Below are positions 23,483 to 35,345 of a stretch of 64,000 bases of DNA, in pieces. The DNA is from Isoetes taiwanensis. Taxonomy: Eukaryota > Streptophyta > Lycopodiopsida > Isoetales > Isoetaceae. The DNA lies in the NCBI GenBank assembly GCA_021234155.1, contig JAJEKV010000001.1, positions 32,628,177 to 32,692,176 of the forward strand. Direction: 5' to 3'. Both the position numbers and the translations under genes were made by a program. The notes under the pieces are model-generated. The model ran no database searches and was not told where the DNA came from. It saw nothing but the letters and a program-made list of their open reading frames with translations. Each line of letters opens with the position of its first letter. Positions within the stretch are counted from its first letter, which is position 1.

Positions 23483-24630
23483 TCACATATTTCTTTGCGT
23501 TCCTCTTGGTATGCCTCGGTCCCTTTTACTGTTTGGCTTTTCCCGTTGCTCCATACACCCTTCATCAAACCATGTTGACCTCCGAAATGCTATTGCCCTC
23601 TTTCCTCTTTCTCTTCTCCCGAATGCCACTCTAGCTGCTTCCTCCAAGATGTCGTTCATATCATTCCCTCTGTCTTTCATTCCCTCTCCCCATTCCTTTG
23701 CTTTTATTTCCTTTTGTACCTTTTTTATGAACGTTCCCACTCTGTTTTCTCTGAATTTAATTGTTATCTCGGCCCGCTTACCTCTTCCTTGTTAAGCCAT
23801 CGATTTCTTCCTCTTGTCACATTTATCTTGAGCAATATAGGTGCGTGCCCCTCCCTCCTTCCTATCGGCCATTCCCTAATTCCATCTTTCCGATTTCCTT
23901 TATTGCTTCCTCGTTTGCTATCACATAGTCTACTATCTTTGCTCCGTGGGCATTTGTGCTTGTGAATTGACTGACTCCTCCCATCTTCTTAAACCATTGC
24001 ATATAATTGTATGTGTCATTTGTACATACCTCCAGCAAGTGTTTCTCCTCTTCTTTGTCATCTCCACTTAGTCTCTGGGTGTCCTTTGCCATTCCTTCCC
24101 TCTTATAGTTTGGGTCCCTTTGTCTACTCTCGTTGTCTATCCACGCTTTATGTGATTGTTTCTGTCCGTCCCTGCATTAATATCCCCACTATGATCAACA
24201 TTCCCTTATCCCTATGTCTCATGGCGATCTCTCCCATGCTTAATAGCTCGGTTTATCACATTGGGGCGGATAGTATACTATTAGCAAATCTGAGTTTACG
24301 TAATCAAGCAACACAACATTTATAAGCATGTATCTTTTATTAATGTCATTTTCCAAAATACATGCTTTTCGATCTTTTGCTATTTCTAATGTAACGGGCT
24401 AGCCCCTGCGCTACCCCTTCCTATTTTGTAGTTCTTTTCCCTCCAACAAGTGAACAATGTGTAACTTTGGTTCATCGGTAGCCTCTTTGTCTTTGTGTTC
24501 CCATGTCTCTACTAGACATATGATGTCCTTGTCTCTTGCTTACCGTTTAGGCGTTCTCCATCATCCCATGGATATCCCGTCTGATTTCGATTACCGGATC
24601 GTTACTTTTTCCTTCCCTTTCGCCCCTTTG
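23483..24630 (-). pseudogene. LINE copy B: AP-type endonuclease region
   Basis: The - strand shows EIRRDIHGMMENAKRARDK running into DIICLVETWEH near 24480-24540, the endonuclease motif with the catalytic Glu. In shifted frames near 24170 it reads SGDINAG, equivalent to the GD(F/I)NA motif. Then 24092 to 23862 encodes KKMGGVSQFTSTNAHGAKIV and DYVIANEEAI, and an EGHAPILLKIN-like end in the next frame. The D-x-x-H pair of the family is represented by DYVI...GH. The frame 23740 to 23483 is the linker to RT (STWFDEGCMEQ). The 1-nt loss before the DIN motif is shared with copy A, so it predates the duplication or is systematic. Confidence 0.75.
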
Positions 24631-24639
24631 TCCCCTATT

Positions 24640-25690
24640 CTTTGTTCTATTTCGTGTCCTTTCCTTATTTGTCCTCTCGTTCTTGCTCCCTGATCCCCCT
24701 CTCTCCCTTGTCGGCTTTATGTTCTTGTCTAGGTCCCTTAGGCCTCTTTTCCGTTTCCCCATCCTAAATGTGTTTGTGTTAGAATCTTTGGGGCTGTTTT
24801 CGGTCTGTTGCTCGGGATGGTGTTATTTCCCTCATCTGTTTCATTTTGTCACCGCCCTCTCGCTACCTCAGTTTCTTGATTCCCATCTCCCCTCGGCCCT
24901 GGTCCATTTCCATCCTTCTGCGTTGCGGTTCTTGCGATGTGTTCTCCCTTCCTCTTTTGAGGTATAGTTTCCCATTCTTTACCCCACTTGTACTCTCCCG
25001 CGGGCTTCAGTTCTCGACCTTCGCCCGATTCTCTGTGTAACCCCTGTCTGCATGGGTGTGGGGCCTCTTGTACTTTGAGTCCATTCACGAGTTTGAACCC
25101 TGCGTGGATGATCCTTTCTTTGGCTGCCGGGTCTCTCATAGTCACATTTATATGTCTCTCTCTCCTCTCAAGCTCCTGCCCATCTTTGCTTTCACTATCA
25201 CATTCGTGTTCACGAAACCGTTCTCCATTATCTCTGCGGTGACCGCGAAGCGTGTCTTCGTTGGGCCTCTCGGCTACTCCTATCAATCTTACATCAAGTT
25301 TAATCCTTTCTGTTCTTTGAACTCCACTATGTGCGGTTTAATCCTATCAAAACTCGCCCGCATCTAGATCTATTTGTTGCTTTTCTAATATCACCAACCT
25401 TTGTATGATTTCCGCTTTTTCTTTTTCTACCTCTTCCATCCTCTTTAGAATTTCCACCTCTGTATCTTCCACCCACGCACCCGTTCTTCCACTTTCCCTA
25501 TTGCCTCCTTGTTACATTTGCACCGCTTTGCCGGTGTGTTGATTGCTTCCATCCTCGGGACCACGGCTTCCGACCTTACGTCCATCTGCGCCAAGAAGTC
25601 TTGCGGGATCTTGCTTGAGTTCTTCCTGCTTGCCCCGCTCTGCTTGGCTAGCCATTCTTCTTGTTGTTCGCGATGGTTTCGTTTAAATTG
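24640..25690 (-). pseudogene. LINE copy B: ORF1, frameshifted
   Basis: This is the counterpart of the copy A ORF1, more broken. The frame 25286 to 24849 has IGVAERPNEDT, then out-of-frame sequence, then RHINVTMRDPAAKERIIHA and GFKLVNGLKVQEA. The coiled-coil half lies at about 25300-25690 and is interrupted (PRMEAINT, NKEAIGKVEERV). The basic tail (24762 to 24547) contains GSGSKNERTNKERTRN and leads directly to the endonuclease. Confidence 0.65.
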
Positions 25691-27387
25691 AATTCCTTTC
25701 CGCGCTCACTCTCTCCTGTGCTTTCCTGTTTCCTATCTCTCTTAAGCGGGCTTGTTATATGTTGTTCCTTTATTTATCCGTTCGAGCCTTTTTCCCCCAT
25801 ATTCTTTCGGTTTTGAATTTCAAAATTGAATCATCCTACCTAAGATATGATTCTTTTGGGTGTTTTTCGTCCGCCATTTACTATCGGCGTCTTATATGCG
25901 GCACTTAGGTTTGTATTCAATTCCACGGATTGGTAATTTTCGGTATCAATTTGAATTTGTTCGGTTTCTTTGTATCCTTTTGGGAGTGGGTTTTATGTGA
26001 CTTTGGTGCACCGGTAGGAGGATTGGATCCTCTTTGTCACGGTGTCAATGCCGGGAGTTGCCTCCCACTATCCCGTGCCAGCAACCTCTGTCTTTCCACT
26101 TCCATTTTTCGTTTCCATTCTATGGGCGGGTAAGTTGGTGTGTTGCTTGGCGGTCGGCACCGGTAGGTGGGCTTATTTCCCCACTGTCACGGTGTATGGC
26201 GGAGACACCCGTCCCTCTGTCCCATAGCTTAGCCTTCCACCCTTTGCACCATCTACTCCTGGACCCCCTATCTTTCTGGTTCCTGTTCGTCTCTTCCTCG
26301 ATTTTTGTCATTATCAGCCCAACTTCTCCTTTTCACTTGTATTTCTACTAGGCCCTTTGGTAATACGCGTTCGGCGTTGGTACCTATCATGTACCTCCCC
26401 GCAATTATATCTATCCTTTCCTTAATACCTCACGACCTCAATGCATCCTTGATACCATCTATATATTATATTTTACATTCTATACTCCTTGTTGTATTAC
26501 TATAATTCTATTACTACTATATTTCTATATTTCTTCCGCCCCCTGTGTGGGCCCATATCCGGGGGGTCGTTACCACCTTACACATACGTCCTCTTTTACC
26601 TTCACCCGTGTTTCTGCCAACCTGCTTATATGCTTCTTCCTAGATTCATAAGTCTCCTAAGTCTGTTAATTGTTGACAAGTAACGGTTTCCGTTCATGCA
26701 TGGTTTATCGATAAGCCGGCCACCCCTGTTAGTTCTTGTTTGTCGTGTCTAGCTGAGTTTACCTAAGTTACTACGTATCCCCCAATATGTTCTTCGTATC
26801 CCTCGAGATGTATGCGGGTATCCCCGTTTACAGCAGTTAGCTCGCTGATTTAGCTACATCATATTAGTTCACGAAATACAGATATGGTATACGTCTCTTT
26901 TGCTTTAGGGAAAGAATAACCAACACTGGGACACAAAGTTACCGTGGATAACATCCGATGTTATATTTACTGCAGAAAATCTACATTAAAAGGAGAGTTC
27001 TTCTCTCACAAACATTGCTTATCTTTTCAGCCATTCTTATACAAAATCTTTTCTCATACAGGCATACAAACAAACAGGTTTTTGTTTCCCTTCGCGCGGG
27101 ATACAGACCGATGCATTCTGGTCCGGTCTTTGGAGCCTATTATCTTTTCATAGTATCATCTAAAATGTCGATGCAGTTTCTGAACCTAACTTGTTTGAAC
27201 AAAGGATTGTTTTGAACAGACAACAGAAAAAGAGAAGTGCAAGAGGACAAAGATATAAAAGGTAACAGGATAAAAAGGTCAAAAAGATAAAAAAAGAGTA
27301 GCACAAAAGGAGAGCATGGCATGCATCTGCTCGGGCCTCCCCTGATTTCATACTGATCCGACTCTTTTCCTGCCCATAACTAATTCT

Positions 27388-27940
27388 TTAGCTTCTTTTC
27401 CTCTGATGGTTCCCCGATCTTTTTAACTTTTTCGAGATTCCTCCCCATATCGCTTGACACAAAAATCGGAGGAGTTCTTCTCGCCGATAAATACAAACCT
27501 TGCCGAAATCACACACCAGAAGATTGTGATGATAGCTCGAAGACCTTTGTATGGTGGCATGAACCTGCAGTCTATTGAAGCATTGCATTGTGCGATCCAT
27601 GTCTTGGCGCCTCACCGAATCGTTTTTGTCGCCTAAAACTCCGAGAACTTCAAGCAACCCTAAGGTATACTGGCTATCCCGCATGGACTGAGCATGGTGG
27701 ATTCTGTCACAGTACAGACAGTGCACTCGGCCGCAGCTGATGCATGAAGGCAAGCCTACGCCGGGCACCTACAACCGCCGAAGCGGATACATCACGGAGT
27801 TGAGCTCCTCAAGCTTCGGGATTGAATGGCTTGTCAAGCAATTGTTCGGGTGCCGGAGTTGGGACGCTTCTTGCCAATCTTCTTCTCCCCATCTACACTC
27901 ACAAGAACCTTTTTCCCCTTGTCCATACTTGATCCGGCCA
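27388..27940 (-). pseudogene. LINE copy B: 5' Cys-rich segment
   Basis: The - strand frame 27768 to 27388 reads GLPSCISCGRVHCLYCDRIHH, seen as overlapping CISCGRVHC and HCLYCDRIHH. That gives two CX2C pairs followed by His residues. Then come SQYTLGLLEVLGVLGDKN, RRQDMDRTMQCFNRL and DFGKVCIYRRE. The upstream part (DKGKKVLVSVDGEKKIGKK) is in another frame toward 27940. It looks like a zinc-binding domain of the element's ORF1 region. The family is not identified. Confidence 0.5.
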
Positions 27941-28309
27941 GGCGGGTGTCTTTTGAGGCTTGTTGGGCTTCCTTGTAAATTTGAATTTCAGCGCCTCGGG
28001 GATCGGAGCTCAAGCGAGGGCCCGATTTCTAAAGAGCGCCTTCACTATCACTCTTTCTCTCGTTGTAACTGTTATATATAGGGTTTTAGAATATTTAGGG
28101 TTTCCAAAAATCTGTCCGATTTCCCGCCTACTTAATTCCGGCCGTCTGTCTTAAATGCCAGTCTTGTCCTATCCTGTCACAAGAGTTTTCGTCTGCTAAT
28201 CCCCCTATAGCTGACATGTGTACCTTTCCTAATTTCTCTATACTACTCATTATTATGGCTATCCGTAGCTGTCATGATCACTACTACCCTATTCGTTATT
28301 TTACGACCT

Positions 28310-28355
<46 letters not shown>

Positions 28356-28518
28356 CCCTTCCCCCTCGCCCCGTGCCCTATTCTTTTTCATTTGGACCGT
28401 CGCTGATGTTATCTCGCCACTTTGCCGTTTACGCCCCCTTGTTTCCAAATTCCTTAATTTTCCCCATTTTTGATTTATTTTATTTTATGCCTATCCTTAT
28501 TTCTCAACGGCTCCGAGA

Positions 28519-29490
28519 TTTTAAATCTTCTGTCGCCGAAACTTTGAGCCCCTCTTCCCGGTGCCCTCTTGTATTCTACAATTGTGTCTGTTGAGTCTCG
28601 TGTTATCGCTCCTTTATCTACCTTGAATTTCAAATTATCTATAACAACGATCTGTCCTGATCTAATAGTGTTGTGTCCTGCTCATGCACCGATATCTATC
28701 TGTTCTTTCTCGTCCAGATCAATCATACATTTGTATACTACATAATTTATTTCCTAAGAAGTATGAACATAGTATAATCCTGAACAAATTTTGAGAAAAC
28801 TAGTGTGTTAGGAATCATGAGAGCTGGGAGATATGCACTTAGCTGGATATTTAGTTGGGTATTTCCGTCGGATCGCCTCCCCCGTCGGGTCGCCTCCCCC
28901 CCGTCGCCTCCCCCGTCGCCTCCCCCGATGGTTCATGTTATCTAAACATAGCCAAACCAATAGTTTGGATGGCCAGTGGTCTAGAATAATTATTGTACCT
29001 CCACAATAAACTATCCACTTCTATTGGATCCACACTTCTCTCATTTTGCATAACTCTCCCTACACTTGCAAAGCTGAAGAGGAGAGTGGTCCTCTTATAC
29101 CTTTGAGATGATTTCCATGCTGAAGAATATGGAGTCGGCTAACTGTATCTTGAAATCGTACCAGAAGATGGCGAGGGCGATCAGGTCAGACTGTTCCTGC
29201 CCAACAAGTAGAGACTACTCTATCAACATGTATATGCATGACATTATTCAAGAAATGCAAAGCCTACATGACTACATGGATGCCACATTATATATATACT
29301 ATATGTTGAGTTGGAGAGTTGTATTTCCAACATAGAAAATAAAAGCTCAGCTTTACAAGAATCTATAAGATGACAACAAACCAACTTATAGAGAGAATCT
29401 GTAAGAACTCTAGAGACCGAGAAAGAAAAAACCCTCAAGGACGAGTAAGTGTCTTCGTCGAGTTTTTGATTAGAAATATCGTTTTGTAGC
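28519..29490. other. Intergenic, with a short GTCGCCTCCCCC repeat
   Basis: The motif GTCGCCTCCCCC or a variant (TCGGGTCGCCTCC) recurs about five times at 28868-28928. A 75-codon frame at 29108-29335 has no recognisable domain. The stretch 29300-29480 is A-rich and may be the edge of a decayed element, but no terminal repeat could be paired. Confidence 0.4.
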
Positions 29491-29499
29491 TGACGTGCA

Positions 29500-30512
29500 G
29501 CAATATACCTGGCACCCCCAGCTATCTTGCCCACAACTGGTTGTGGGGCGGCGTGTGGGAAGGGAAATGGCAGCGACACCAGAGGTTGTGGCCCCATGGA
29601 TACATGGACACTACCAACTACGTGGAGGCCCATTGGAGGGTGTTGAAGGTGCAAACTTTGGGTTGCAAGGTTAATCTGCGGATGTACACTCTAATTTGTT
29701 CGCTAGTAGGATATCCTACTGGTGAGGAGCCCCCAGGAGGGACAATTTTGACGCGTGTGGTGGAGCGTTGGAGCCTAGGTATGTCTCTAGCAAAGCACAT
29801 TGTTAAGAATGATCCTCCATTCTAATCACGTTCCCTTCCCTTTGCTTGGTGACTTCGCCCGGACTGACCCGCGATCCTATCATAAACGACGTCTTGCGCG
29901 CAAGATCTAACAACGGTTTGAAGGAGATGCAAGCACAATCACGGTGGTGGACGACGAGGCCATTGAACTGTCCATCGATCCGGGCGATGATGGGGCCGCT
30001 ATACGGTTTTGATGATGCAACACTATTGCACTTGTCCCGGGCCGATGTCCCAAAGGTGCAAGCACCTCATAGCAGAGATATGTTTCTCTCTAGGTACCAT
30101 CCCCACCTCTTCGAAGTTCTATATCCGGGACGGGAAGCGGAGGTCCAGCCCATCGAAGCGGTCACCAAAGACCAGAGTGGACCTAAGACACCGAGATTGG
30201 TGGTTAGTCGCTGGTTGCGTGCAATGGGGGCAAGGAAATGCAATACCGCGCACGGAGGTAATGAACCAAGAACACATAGACGAGGAAGACGTGGCTCCAT
30301 TGCTTGCGGAAGTGCGACGTCGCTTGAGGGCGTTCCGGGATGCGGCGGCACCGAGAAACGTCCCATTGCGAGGGGGCTATGCAGCCCAACAGGCGGGAGC
30401 ACGGGTGCGTAACTTTTCAACGCCACGTCGTGTAGCCTCTGTGCAACGCGAAACCCCGCCGCAGCCACGTGGGAGGAGAGGGTCGACCTCGCGTCGCCTT
30501 AGATTTGACTGA
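29500..30512 (+). pseudogene. MULE-type transposase, C-terminal part with SWIM zinc finger
   Basis: The frame 29541-29825 contains MDTTNYVEAHWRVLKVQTLG, then CKVNLRMYTLICSLVG. It resembles the 'TNN.VE..H..LK....G..N.R.D.LI..L' block near the end of MULE transposases. After frame changes, 29930-30010 carries DDEAIELSIDP. Then 30027-30065 encodes CTCPGPMSQRCKH, a CxCx7CxH SWIM zinc finger. An Arg-rich tail (LLAEVRRRLRAFRDAAAPRN) ends at the TGA near 30512. MULE transposases cut and paste DNA, and SWIM domains typically sit at their C-terminus. At least two frameshifts and the missing DDE core mark it as a pseudogene. No terminal inverted repeat was found. Confidence 0.6.
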
Positions 30513-30626
30513 TCGCTCGGATTTGCAATGTTTGTAGTGTTTAAATCAATTCTTTATTGCCCATGCATTTAAATCAATGACATGTGTGTGCTGACGTGGC
30601 ATGCTTGGTGATGATGTGGATGCTAC

Positions 30627-30750
30627 ATGGCATCTTTTGATGATGACATGTCACCATGGAATGATGACATGTCACCATGGAATGATGACATGTCACCATG
30701 GCACCATGGAATGAAGACATGTCACCATGTCATCATGGAATGCTGACATG
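30627..30750. repeat. 21-bp minisatellite (GATGACATGTCACCATGGAAT)
   Basis: The unit, built from GATGACATGTCACC and ATGGAAT, occurs about five times with drift. Variants include GAAGACATGTCACC, ATGTCATC and GCTGACATGGCACC. The core ACATGT and CCATGG words are palindromic. It lies just downstream of the transposase remnant. Confidence 0.8.
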
Positions 30751-30899
30751 GCACCACATCTTGGACACTCTATTTCTCCTTGCTTGCTTAACTTTTAGAC
30801 AGAGACCATAGAAATACCAGACCATAGAAATCCTAGACATTTAAATCAATTTGTTCAGCCCATGCATTTAAATCAATGACAACCTTTTCTATTGCAGAG

Positions 30900-33700
30900 T
30901 AGAAAGTACTCTAGGGGCCGGCACGCCTCATTACTTGGTAGTTGAACCAATATGCCTTCGCGTACAGGCAAGCAATGAGTGTGAAGAAGTTTCGCCGGAG
31001 CCGTGCCACATCATCGTCGGTATGCATGTTCCGGCGTACCTGCAAGGTGCAAGGTACAGGATGTCATGCGGATCATTCTACTGAACTGAAAAATGAGGTG
31101 ATGGAGAAGGATAGTGTCGAACCTGCAAGTCTATGTCTATCTCTGGCCATAGGAAAGCCTGCATGACATGCCGGATGTTTAGACAGACATGGGCACCACA
31201 AGACCAACACGGGTTCTCTTTGGGACCGGGACCGGCCACCGCGGCTCCAACCGGTTTCGACACGCCGTGCGCTGGTCGGGGCATGAGTGTGGTACAGCCA
31301 CGGATCCAATACCCTGTCCCAAACACGGTAAGGACTTGATGCACGCATTCAAGACAACTAAAAGTAAGAAAGTCAGCAGGCGAAGAACTCACCGTTGTAC
31401 GTCCGCGGGTTGCACTCGTATTTGAGTCCCCAGATGGCCCACCGCCGGGCGGGGGAATCCATGCACCAAAAGCCCTCAAACTGGGCCACCCGAAGTCTCC
31501 CCGCATTACTGTGGTCTGCGCAATATGCACCATAAGGTACCAGTGTCCCCTGCAACCGGCTCACACTGCATGAGTACATATGGAGACACAAGAGGGGATG
31601 GGGACTATGCCACGTACCCATGACAGATGGGCCAAATGATAGCTCGCAAGCTCTCCCATCGTATCTGGTACATTGGGAGCAGGTCCGGGCCCATGACCTC
31701 GTGATCTGCGAACCAGCGAGGGTCCACCATTGCGAATGTGGATCTCTCATCTGGTCCGAACTGATGCATGCAGGCACTGCACATGTGTGCTACATGGTCA
31801 GCGGAAAAGGTTTACAACACATGAATGAAATCGTGCGGGACCGCGTGCACGATAATTACCCCGACATGATCGCCTCCCACTCTTCAGCGATTCGCGGCCC
31901 GATTGCCTTCGCCGCGCTCTCGCATCCAACGCCGCAAGGAAGCTGGCCCCAACAATGACTTTCTGCGTTCTGGCCGAATCGACAAGATCTCTGTGGGTAC
32001 GTGGGGATGGTGTGCTATCAACCGCTCGCCATACCTCGCGGCATATCTCGTCTGTGTACGAGTCCCCAAAAATGTACACCTCCTCCCAGAAATAAAGAGG
32101 CAACATCAAACCCGGATCTAGCACAATGTCTCGTGCATACTTGTGCCTCTCGCCACCTCAGGCCCACCCATAATGGTTGCGGCAAATAGTAGGCATAAAG
32201 GCGCGTTGCCTGCCCCAAACTCCATCCGGTGCGGAAGAAGCCTCTAGCCCTGTCCCTCGCGCACCCATTATCGGTCATGTGCATCCATCTACCGGAGGGA
32301 AAGGGTGACACCAATGATGCCAAGCTGGGGAGCGAGACCCTCTCTTCTGTATAATCTCGGCGTATGTCTTGCCGCGACCAGCTCTCCGCGAACTCATCAA
32401 ACATCGGGCCGAAGCCGCGAGGCTCTATCACATGCGATGGAGGTGGCGTGTGAGCGAAGCAGTTAAATGCGGTATGTCCTCAATATTTGCGGGACACATG
32501 CATGGCGTGATGTAATCATGACCACTGTCGGTCGGCGTGCTATCTTTGTGAGGGACGACATCAATTGAAATGCAAATCTTGTGTATCTAAGCATGGCGCT
32601 CCGTCTTTGTAGGTTGATTCCGCCATCGATGCTGCAGTACGATGCGATGGTTGCTCTCCGCCGATTGTGCCCCCTTCTTTGCTCCTCTTCACGCACCTTT
32701 TTGTGCGATACTCCATGATCTCCGGGTGTAGGCGGGAGGGGGGCTCTGCGACATCATTTGGCTCATCCACTCATGCGCACGCGTTCATCGACATCCTCCG
32801 GTGGGCTGCGTCATGATGATCATAAGCGCCACGGCCTCCGCAAGTATAGAGGGTGCACAACCTCCATTATGCCCCCTAGCGATCTTTGAGACATCCGCCC
32901 AATGCCTCATCTTGCCCAGCAGGTAATGCTGCAGGCCGCAAAATCTGAGGCATGGAGCCACATACGGACGATCGTCCTCGTCAAAGCACGCCTCTGTCTG
33001 CGGCCGACGCCTAGGTTGCATTCGCTCTTGCCCATTTGCTCCGGCCTGTCCTCTGCTGCGGCCGACTCATTGAGGCGCTCCCTCTCCTCATGCTGGAGAG
33101 GGATGGCTCGCGACGGTCATTCCCTGGGGCGACCACGTTCCTCCCGGGCCACCACATATCTACGTGATATGAATTATGGTGCCCAAGGGCACCATCGCCG
33201 TCGACCTCGCCTACCTGACGATTCACCCGTAGCCCGTATCCGGTATGGGGACACCCAAAGCGCCACGGTGCGAAAAGTGCCCAAACTATTTGTGCCCGCG
33301 GGATGTTTGGGGGCCCACCACCGACAATCGGCCCGGATGCCTCGATATTCCCTGTCAAACTTCCATAATCAGGGCCTAGGCTAGCCTACCAACCATACAA
33401 GTACAAATAAAAGAACTCTAAAGACACAACTATGCAAGCTATCTAATGGGGGTCCGAATGGTACTTACCAAAAGTGACGCATCTAACCCGTTGTCCATTT
33501 GTCGCGGTCGGCCGTAACGAATTTGGGAGCCCACTCACGTCCATCCCTATCGGGCGACTCTCCTGCGTAAGATCTCTGCCCCATCGGTCGCCTGTCGCCA
33601 TCTTGTACTGCCTGCTTGGGGAATATGCCGAATGTGCAGTTAGTAAAGGTTCTGGCTGCCGAGGGGCTTAGTCCAGAAATAAATAAGTGCATGCCATTAT
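30900..33700 (-). other. GC-richer, coding-like block of unknown origin
   Basis: Long overlapping frames cover the - strand, for example 33358-33011, 33021-32785, 32431-32018, 32124-31798, 31777-31373 and 31533-31078. Adjacent frames seem to continue one another across small shifts. The frame 32124-31798 gives a plausible run (LPLYFWEEVYIFGDSYTDEI, then ICREVWRAVD). Another frame near 31760-31620 gives MVDPRWFADHEVMGP and MYQIRWESLRAIIWPICHG. Trp/Pro/Arg content and frame switching suggest a broken transposon protein or a second gene of the adjacent MULE. I do not recognise a domain and assign no function. Confidence 0.4.
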
Positions 33701-33969
33701 TTTATTGGCTATGGCCTATGGTCGTAAAATATAAGGTTTTAATCTAGAGTATCAAGACAAATACAAAATCTAGGCATATCAAGACACAAATGGGCACAGA
33801 TTAAATACCTTATGGATGCAATCAAACACTTCCAAAACTAGAAACTGCAATTGAAGTGAAAGCCAAATGAAGGAATTCAAACGAAGAAACTGAAATGAAG
33901 GAATTGAAGGAAGAAAAGAAGTGAAGGATAGCGAAGGAAGAAAAGAAGTGAAGGAAGAAAAGAAGTGAA

Positions 33970-34371
33970 GCGATTTTGGCATGCAATTTTGAAAATCGCT
34001 TAAGCGATTTCTTTTATTAAATTTTTTTTTTTTTTGTTGGCGCCGCTCAGCCCTCGCTACGGGCCATATGGCCGGGCCAAGAAAGTTAAATTTGAAAATC
34101 GCTTTAAGCGATTTTTTTTTTTTTTCTTTATTTGTTTTTCCCCTCGCCAGACGCCGCGACGGCCTCCGCGGCGGCCGATCGGCCTCGTCGTGGCGCTTCA
34201 GGGTCCGTGGCGGCAGGTGGCGGCAGCCCTCAGGGCGCTCGGGCCTCGTCTTTCGGAAACTCGAAAATCGCGGTTTAAGCGCTTTTTCGCTTTTTTTTCT
34301 TACTTCCGGCAAGCCGGGTTTTGAAAATCGCTTAAGCGATTTTCGGGAGCAAAATCGCTTAAGCGATTTTC
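33970..34371. repeat. Cluster of the palindrome AAAATCGCTTAAGCGATTTT
   Basis: The perfect 20-base palindrome AAAATCGCTTAAGCGATTTT occurs twice, 7 bases apart (34324-34343 and 34351-34370). A near-complete copy lies at 33992-34010, a version with one extra T at 34095-34115, and a degenerate one near 34264-34290. Homopolymer T runs (34020-34036, 34112-34126) and a GC-rich stretch lie between them. No ORF explains this conservation. It could be the arms of a foldback element or a recurrent protein-binding site. Confidence 0.75.
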
Positions 34372-35345
34372 GGGCGCCGGGGACCCCGATTTGGGGAGCC
34401 AAAAAAGACCCCGATAAAAATGTCCCGCGGGCAAAGTTACGGAGCTAAGCGGATATGATGTGAGCATGTTAAATTACGCACATTTGGAGTTTTAAAGTCT
34501 GTGGGCAAATTCTGAAATGCATTTCTTATTTAGGAAAATGAAAAAGGTGAAGTACGTGGCATCAAATGGGCCCGGGGATCACGAGCCACAGTACCTGCAC
34601 TAAATCGGCAGCAGCACAACTAGTCTTCATTTAGTTTGCTAATCCGTCAACAAGAGCGTAATTGATCCAATTTTTTTGTATACTCATACAAAATATGCAC
34701 AGCAGAGGACCACTATGCTAGAGATCTCATTGTCAGAGCTACGCCAAGCTCTTTCCTGCATCACAAAGGTATGCTCTGCATTTCAAACTTGGATTGCATT
34801 ACTTAGCCCTATTGTTAATCTCAAGTAGATTACATACATCAAAGCAACCTTAAAATTTTTCCGTACTGATCGTAAAGTCGGTGGAATGGAAATGAATGCT
34901 TATATAGAATTTGGATGGTAATTGCAGCTTGCAGTCCTCGTTCCTGCGAAATATTCAGCCATTTGATCCATTGCAATCTCTCAAAATCTAAGTGGGCGAC
35001 TTTTTCCATCATAATGATCGCCTGGAATGGATAGTATGCTATAGAAGTAGCTGCCTCCAACTTCGCAAATAGCAACTTTATGCTGCGAAAATTGGCCTGC
35101 AGCGTCTGTTGATTCGTTTGTGGTCGTGCCAGATACATATCTGCAAGACACTATCATTTTTAATTTCTATATAACAGCTCCATCAGTACTGCTTTTGCCA
35201 CTCCAAATGTTCTTAAAACAGTAATCTTGGCGATCTGGTTTCGACAAATAAAGGAAACGTTATACCTCAAATTTTATTGGGCGTACAAGAGAGTTGTAAA
35301 AATACTCAGTGACCCATTTACTCTATGTTGTGATTTGAATTGAGG

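Larger units (their letters stand above)
20862..28518 (-). mobile_element. Full-length LINE, copy B (right copy of the tandem pair)
   Basis: The second unit is 7654 to 7657 bp long, depending on where the shared AGA is counted. It has the same internal order as copy A: a 40-base T-tract at 28312-28351, the Cys-rich segment, ORF1, the endonuclease, RT, and the 3' part with the GAATA microsatellite near 21050. Its 3' end abuts the 5' end of copy A with no spacer. Long runs match copy A exactly. The differences come in small clusters of mixed substitution and indel. The core RT (21890-22784) is better kept than in copy A and has an intact YADD. Confidence 0.88.

Noticed and set aside
20677-28351. 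T-tracts at 20677-20704 and 28312-28351 as LINE poly(A) tails
   Set aside because: They lie about 160-200 bp inside the 5' ends of the - strand elements, so they are internal A-tracts, not 3' tails.
29300-29480. Possible solo LTR starting TGTTGAGTTGG
   Set aside because: No matching second copy, target duplication or convincing CA end could be found.
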